9,086 nucleotides of DNA, taken from assembly GCA_031262895.1 (NCBI GenBank), contig JAISGW010000093.1, positions 1 through 9,086 on the forward strand. Reading direction: 5' to 3'. Of this stretch, positions 4,813 through 9,086 are shown in pieces. Numbering within the stretch: the first letter of the stretch is position 1; each line of letters starts with the position of its first letter. Origin of the DNA: Tannerella sp. Its GTDB lineage: Bacteria > Bacteroidota > Bacteroidia > Bacteroidales > Tannerellaceae. The position numbers and the translations under genes were made by a program. The notes beneath the pieces are model-generated. The model was given only the letters and a program-made list of their open reading frames with translations, was not told where the DNA came from and did not search any database.

Positions 4813-6990
4813 ATGGCACAAGACAAACTGGCAGAGGCGCTGCAGAAACATTTCGGATTCAGCACTTTCAAGGGGAACCAAAGGGAAATCATAGAAAACG
4901 TGTTGGCGGGGAGGGATACCTTCGTGCTGATGCCTACGGGTGGAGGGAAATCCCTCTGCTACCAGCTTCCTTCGCTCATGATGGAAGGGACAGCCATCGT
5001 CATCTCCCCGCTGATTGCCTTGATGAAGAACCAAGTGGATGCCATGCGCAATTATTCGGAAGAGGACGGCATTGCCCATTTCTTGAATTCTTCGCTCAAC
5101 AAGGCTGCCATCGAACAAGTCAGGGAAGACCTGCTGAACGGGCGCACCAAGCTGCTTTACGTAGCACCGGAATCGCTCACCAAAGAAGAAAACGTGGAAT
5201 TTCTGCGTAAGATACCCATCTCCTTCTATGCGGTTGACGAGGCACACTGCATCTCGGAGTGGGGTCATGACTTCCGCCCGGAATACCGACGCATACGGCC
5301 CATCATCAACGAAATCGGCAAACGCCCGCTTATCGCCCTCACCGCCACGGCCACCCCCAAGGTGCAACACGACATACAGAAGAACCTCGGCATGAACGAG
5401 GCCGCCGTCTTCAAATCCTCTTTTAACCGCCCGAACCTCTACTATGAGATACGTCCCAAAGGCCCCGATGTGGACAAGGAAATCATCAAGTATATCAAAA
5501 CCAACGAAGGCAAGGCGGGCATAGTCTACTGCCTTTCCCGCAAGAAGGTGGAAGAATTCGCCGACATCCTCAAGGCCAACGGCATCAAGGCTTTGCCTTA
5601 CCATGCCGGCATGGAATCACAGGTGCGCACCGCCAACCAGGATGCTTTTCTGATGGAGCAGGCCGACGTCATCGTGGCCACCATCGCTTTCGGCATGGGC
5701 ATAGACAAACCCGACGTGCGCTACGTTATCCATTACGACATGCCCAAAAGCCTTGAGGGCTATTACCAAGAGACCGGAAGGGCCGGCCGCGACGGGGGTG
5801 AAGGCAATTGTATCGCCTTCTATACTTACAAAGACCTGCAGAAACTGGAAAAGTTCATGCAAGGCAAACCTGTGGCCGAACAGGAAATCGGCAAACAACT
5901 CCTGCAAGAAACGGCGGCATACGCCGAAACGGCCATGTGCCGCAGGAAAGTCTTGCTCCATTATTTCGGCGAAGAGTACACGGAAGACAACTGTGGAAAC
6001 TGTGATAATTGTTTGAACCCTAAAAAACGAGTGGAAGCAAAAGAACTACTAAGTACCGTACTCGAAGTGGTAGGTGCACTAAAAGAAAAATTCAAAACAG
6101 AATATATCGTCAACTTACTGATAGGAAACGAAACCGCCGAAATCCAATCTTACAAGCATAACGAGAGCGAATACTTCGGCTCCGGGCAAGACGAGGACGA
6201 AAAGACCTGGAACGCCGTCATCCGGCAAGCCCTGATAGCCGGCTATCTGGTCAAGGACATTGAAAACTACGGACTGCTGAAAATCACGCCTAAAGGCCAC
6301 GCCTTCATGGACAAACCCGAATCATTCAAAATCGTCGAAGACAACGAGTTCGACGAGGATGAAGAGGATGTTCCCGTACGCGGAGGCGCCAGTTGCGCCG
6401 TCGACCCCACACTTTACGCGATGATGAAAGACCTGCGCAAGAAACTCTCCAAGCGCCTGTCGGTACCGCCCTTCGTCATCTTTCAGGACCCTTCGCTCGA
6501 AGCCATGGCCACCACCTATCCCATCACGCTGGAAGAACTTCAGAACATCCCCGGCGTGGGAGCGGGAAAAGCCAAACGCTACGGCAAGGAATTCATCGAC
6601 CTCATCCGCAAGCACGTGGAAGAAAACGAAATCGAACGGCCGGAAGACCTGCGCGTACGTACCGTGGCCAACAAGTCGAAGTTGAAAGTCTGGATTGTAC
6701 AAAGCATTGACCGCAAAATCGCCCTCGACGACATCGCCACGACCAAAGGCATGGAATTTTCCGAACTGCTCACGGAAGTGGAATCCATCGTTTACTCGGG
6801 TACGCGAATCAATATAGATTACTTCCTTAACGACGTGGTTGACGAAGACCACATCTCCGACATCTACGACTATTTCAAGACGGCGGAAACGGATAACCTG
6901 GAGCAGGCCATAGAAGAATTGGGCAGCGACTACACGGAAGATGAAATCCGCTTGGTACGTATCAAATTCCTTTCGGAAATGGGCAACTAA
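4813..6990 (+). CDS. recQ: ATP-dependent DNA helicase RecQ
   Basis: This 3'-5' superfamily 2 helicase acts in recombinational repair and fork processing. Length is 725 aa from ATG 4813; an in-frame TTG at 4807 adds two residues but fits the ribosome binding site poorly. The helicase core shows Walker A GGGKS at 43-47, DEAH at 142-145 followed by the RecQ aromatic-rich loop (HCISEWGHDFRPEY), TATAT of motif III, and motif VI QETGRAGRDG at 319-328. The RQC zinc site is complete: Cys376, Cys394, Cys397 and Cys400. A winged-helix segment follows (about 408-500), then an acidic linker (509-519, DEDEED). The HRDC domain spans about 534-605 with its helix-hairpin-helix-like NIPGVGAGKAKRYG. Beyond HRDC, residues about 616-725 form an extra helical C-terminal domain absent from E. 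coli RecQ, which resembles the HTH_40-type extension seen in long Bacteroidetes RecQ proteins. The stretch 6001-6120 is unusually AT-rich. The gene is probably read from the clpP promoter. Confidence 0.96.
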   Translation: MAQDKLAEALQKHFGFSTFKGNQREIIENVLAGRDTFVLMPTGGGKSLCYQLPSLMMEGTAIVISPLIALMKNQVDAMRNYSEEDGIAHFLNSSLNKAAIEQVREDLLNGRTKLLYVAPESLTKEENVEFLRKIPISFYAVDEAHCISEWGHDFRPEYRRIRPIINEIGKRPLIALTATATPKVQHDIQKNLGMNEAAVFKSSFNRPNLYYEIRPKGPDVDKEIIKYIKTNEGKAGIVYCLSRKKVEEFADILKANGIKALPYHAGMESQVRTANQDAFLMEQADVIVATIAFGMGIDKPDVRYVIHYDMPKSLEGYYQETGRAGRDGGEGNCIAFYTYKDLQKLEKFMQGKPVAEQEIGKQLLQETAAYAETAMCRRKVLLHYFGEEYTEDNCGNCDNCLNPKKRVEAKELLSTVLEVVGALKEKFKTEYIVNLLIGNETAEIQSYKHNESEYFGSGQDEDEKTWNAVIRQALIAGYLVKDIENYGLLKITPKGHAFMDKPESFKIVEDNEFDEDEEDVPVRGGASCAVDPTLYAMMKDLRKKLSKRLSVPPFVIFQDPSLEAMATTYPITLEELQNIPGVGAGKAKRYGKEFIDLIRKHVEENEIERPEDLRVRTVANKSKLKVWIVQSIDRKIALDDIATTKGMEFSELLTEVESIVYSGTRINIDYFLNDVVDEDHISDIYDYFKTAETDNLEQAIEELGSDYTEDEIRLVRIKFLSEMGN

Positions 6991-7065
6991 TCCTAAAAAC
7001 GGCAGGCGGATATACTTTCGGGGACTGCTCCGCGTTCTATTAGGGCATCTTTAATCTGTTTTTAT

Positions 7066-8706
7066 ATGAAGTTAGAACGATTCACGATTAAGAAGAAAAT
7101 GACGCTGGCCGCCCTATTGGCACTGGCCTGCTGTCCTGCCCTGCAAGCCCGGAAACTGGCCGATTCGGTCATCATGGTGGTGGGAAACCGCGCCGTTCCC
7201 GTAGCCGAGTTCGAATACATCGCCCGCAAGAACAACGAGGTGGACTTTTCCAAGCCCGCTTCCGTGCAACATTATATCGGGCTGTTCAAGGACTTCAAGC
7301 TCAAGGTGGCGGAAGCCGAAGCCGAAGGGCTTGACCAGACGGAGTCTTTTAAGCGGGAATTCAACGAATACAAAGAACAACTGATACAATCATACCTTTG
7401 CGACCAGGCCGGCGAGGATTCGGCGGCGCGCACCATATACGACCGGGGCGGGGAATATCTCGTCGTGAGCCATATTCTGGTGCCCTTCGACAAAGAACAG
7501 AATGTGACGGCCGATACGCTCAGGCTTTATAAAAAGGTGATGGACATTTATGCCCAACTGCGTGCGGGAGCCGATTTCGACACGCTGGGCAAGCGACTGG
7601 CCGCTCCTTATATAAAAGGCAGCAAAGAAAAAGCGCCCGCCGGCAGCATAGAAGTGCGCTACTTGTTCATCCCACGCCTCCAACCCCTGCAAGGGGATAA
7701 GACCTTCGAGAAGGTGGCTTATGCCACGCCGGTGGGTTCTTACAGCGCGCCCGTCCGCACGCCTGACGGTTACGAAATTATCAAGGTGCAAGCTCGTCGC
7801 CCCTTCTTCAGAAGCATACAGGTGGCTTATATCAACCTGCCCTATGACTTGAAGGGGAAGAAGCCGCGCTCCAAAGAAGAAGTCGCCAAACTTGCCGACG
7901 AAGCCTATAACAAGGCTAAGGCCGGAGAAGATTTCAGCAAGCTGGTTTATGCCTATTCGGCCGACACCCTGAAAGGCGGCGTGCTGCCTCCCATAGAGCC
8001 GGCCCAGTTGCAACCCGTTCTGGAAGCGGCCGTGTTCGCCCTGCAAAAGCCGGGCGATATTTCCCGCCCCGTGTACAACGAAAAGGGAGCCTACATCTTT
8101 GAGTTGCTTAACAGGCAGGTACGCCTGCCCTTCAGCGAAGTCAAAGACGCCATCATCGGCAAGATGAAGGAAACAGACCGCAACTTCGACCTGTACCGTA
8201 CGTGGGACGCTTACCTGAAACGCACTTACCATTACCAGCCCAATCCCGAAGCTTATGCCGATTTCGCAAACCTCTGTGACACGCTTTTCCCGCTCAGGGT
8301 CGCTTTCTGGGAGCATACGAAGGACTTGAACAAGGTGCTCTTTCGCCTGAACGGCATGGACATGACGCAAGCTGAGTTTGCGCGTTACCTGCGCCAGCAT
8401 CCCATCTCGGCCAAACCTTATTCCAAGGATTTCCTTCGGGAAATCTATGAGCTTTGTATCCGCGACCTGGGTACGGCCGACGCCCGTCATGACCTTTACA
8501 CCAGACATCCAGAGGTTCCCCTCCTGCTGCAAGAATATCGCGACGGCATCCTGCTTTTCGACGTCAGCAACGCCAAGGTATGGAGCAAGCCCGTGGCGCA
8601 ACGGGATTCCATAGAAAGTCATTGGCTGAAACAATTGGCCGACAAATATCCGGTCGTCATCAACCAAAAGGCATTGAAGAAATTGATTAAGGAAGAGAAA
8701 AAATGA
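7066..8706 (+). CDS. Exported SurA/parvulin-type peptidylprolyl isomerase
   Basis: This is a predicted periplasmic foldase or chaperone of 546 aa. The start has a signal peptide: basic residues 1-11 (MKLERFTIKKK), a hydrophobic core (LAALLALACC) and likely cleavage after LQA near residue 28. The two Cys in the core are not in a lipobox. A SurA-like helical N-terminal segment (about 30-125) precedes two parvulin-like repeats. Repeat 1 (about 130-246) keeps SHILV with His136 and ends in DGYEIIKV, but lacks the usual GGDLG. Repeat 2 (about 250-365) keeps KGG at 303-305 and the AAVFALQKPGDIS-PV stretch, but its first strand reads QVAYINL with no His. The C-terminal 180 residues match nothing I recognise beyond this family. 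No full promoter was seen in the 75 nt after recQ. The next gene overlaps by 4 nt, so both are one operon. Substrates are unknown; outer-membrane protein folding is inference. Confidence 0.85.
   Translation: MKLERFTIKKKMTLAALLALACCPALQARKLADSVIMVVGNRAVPVAEFEYIARKNNEVDFSKPASVQHYIGLFKDFKLKVAEAEAEGLDQTESFKREFNEYKEQLIQSYLCDQAGEDSAARTIYDRGGEYLVVSHILVPFDKEQNVTADTLRLYKKVMDIYAQLRAGADFDTLGKRLAAPYIKGSKEKAPAGSIEVRYLFIPRLQPLQGDKTFEKVAYATPVGSYSAPVRTPDGYEIIKVQARRPFFRSIQVAYINLPYDLKGKKPRSKEEVAKLADEAYNKAKAGEDFSKLVYAYSADTLKGGVLPPIEPAQLQPVLEAAVFALQKPGDISRPVYNEKGAYIFELLNRQVRLPFSEVKDAIIGKMKETDRNFDLYRTWDAYLKRTYHYQPNPEAYADFANLCDTLFPLRVAFWEHTKDLNKVLFRLNGMDMTQAEFARYLRQHPISAKPYSKDFLREIYELCIRDLGTADARHDLYTRHPEVPLLLQEYRDGILLFDVSNAKVWSKPVAQRDSIESHWLKQLADKYPVVINQKALKKLIKEEKK
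8689..8693 (+). promoter_or_regulatory. Ribosome binding site inside the PPIase gene for the downstream lipoprotein
   Basis: AAGGA, 9 nt before ATG 8703, lies within the last codons of the upstream gene. With the ATGA stop/start overlap at 8703-8706 it supports coupled translation. Confidence 0.5.
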
Positions 8707-9086
8707 AATTGCGCACCTTATTGGTAGGAGGTATCACGTCCTTGTTGCTTGTCGGCTGCCACCGGCCGCAAGTCATCACCGACGTGCAGGTCGTCGCCAA
8801 GGTGAACGACCGCAGCTTGACACGCAAAGAAGTGCTGAGCATCCTGCCAAAAAAGGTCAGTTCGGCCGACAGCCTGCTGATGTGCGAGAATTATATAAAA
8901 AACTGGGTCAAGGACGCCCTGATTTACGACTTGGCCCTGCGCAATCTTGACGACAACGAGAAGGCGGAGATAGACAAGCTGGTCGACGACTACCGCCATT
9001 CGCTGGTACGCTACCGTTACCAGGAACGGCTGATAAAGGAAAGGCTATCGGCCAACCTCAGAGAATCGGACAAAATCAACTTTTAC
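8703..9086 (+). CDS. Lipoprotein, probable SurA-like periplasmic foldase, N-terminal fragment
   Basis: The gene runs off the right edge; 128 codons are visible with no stop. Residues 1-18 form a lipoprotein signal peptide and the lipobox LVGC ends at Cys19. The residues after Cys (HRPQ) do not look like the acidic export signal of Bacteroides surface lipoproteins, so an inner-facing location is more likely (inference). From residue 28 the sequence reads VVAKVNDRSLTRKEVLSILP, the typical start of a SurA/PpiD-like N-terminal domain, followed by charged amphipathic helices to residue 128. Any parvulin domain would lie beyond the edge, so catalytic activity cannot be judged. The ATG overlaps the stop of the upstream PPIase gene (ATGA), which indicates a shared operon and related job. 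Confidence 0.75.
   Translation, partial: MKLRTLLVGGITSLLLVGCHRPQVITDVQVVAKVNDRSLTRKEVLSILPKKVSSADSLLMCENYIKNWVKDALIYDLALRNLDDNEKAEIDKLVDDYRHSLVRYRYQERLIKERLSANLRESDKINFY

Noticed and set aside
3905..5604. Long minus-strand frames opposite clpX and recQ (3905-4753 and 4714-5604)
   Set aside because: Both lie opposite strongly conserved genes with intact motifs and show no family features.
7013..7020. TACTTTCG as a -7 promoter box for the PPIase gene
   Set aside because: One mismatch to TAnnTTTG and no TTTG-like box 19-21 nt upstream; too weak to call.
7390..8667. A 425-codon open frame on the minus strand, antisense to the PPIase gene
   Set aside because: It mirrors a real gene with a signal peptide and recognisable domains; GC-rich third positions keep antisense frames open. 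The translation shows no known motif.

Overview
The window reads as a core-genome housekeeping segment of a Bacteroidales bacterium, most likely Bacteroides or a close relative. Two things point there. First, four intergenic sites carry the Bacteroidetes-specific -7 element TAnnTTTG, and three of these also have a TTTG-like -33 element 19-21 nt upstream. Second, the ClpX, RecQ and trigger factor proteins have lineage-typical forms. By eye the coding regions prefer G or C at third positions, which is rather GC-rich for Bacteroides, so a genus call is not safe. No mobile element, CRISPR array, tRNA or rRNA is visible.

Layout. At the left edge on the minus strand is the 5' end of an exported outer-membrane protein with a carboxypeptidase-like regulatory domain (1-290). 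A 168-nt divergent region carries a promoter for each direction. All remaining genes are on the plus strand: mazG (459-1244), tig (1363-2769), clpP (2870-3529), clpX (3533-4768), recQ (4813-6990), a SurA/parvulin-type exported PPIase (7066-8706), and the first 128 codons of a lipoprotein of the same general type (8703 to the edge). No intergenic stretch exceeds 300 nt.

How the genes fit together. mazG removes non-canonical NTPs. Trigger factor meets nascent chains at the ribosome. ClpX and ClpP form the ATP-dependent unfoldase-protease. RecQ is a DNA-repair helicase that appears to ride on the clpPX transcript (44-nt gap, no promoter seen). The last two genes are translationally coupled (ATGA overlap) and encode envelope foldases. 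The segment is therefore mainly a proteostasis cluster covering cytosolic folding, cytosolic degradation and envelope folding, with two nucleic-acid maintenance genes mixed in.

Nothing here is clearly a new system. The best leads are a long perfect hairpin starting at the predicted transcription start of clpP, with a second small hairpin just inside the gene, so that the start codon lies in an A-rich single-stranded gap. Others are non-canonical functional sites in trigger factor (diverged FKBP domain), ClpX (VGY in place of the IGF loop) and the parvulin-type protein (complementary loss of motifs in its two domains), and a sharp AT-rich patch inside recQ.
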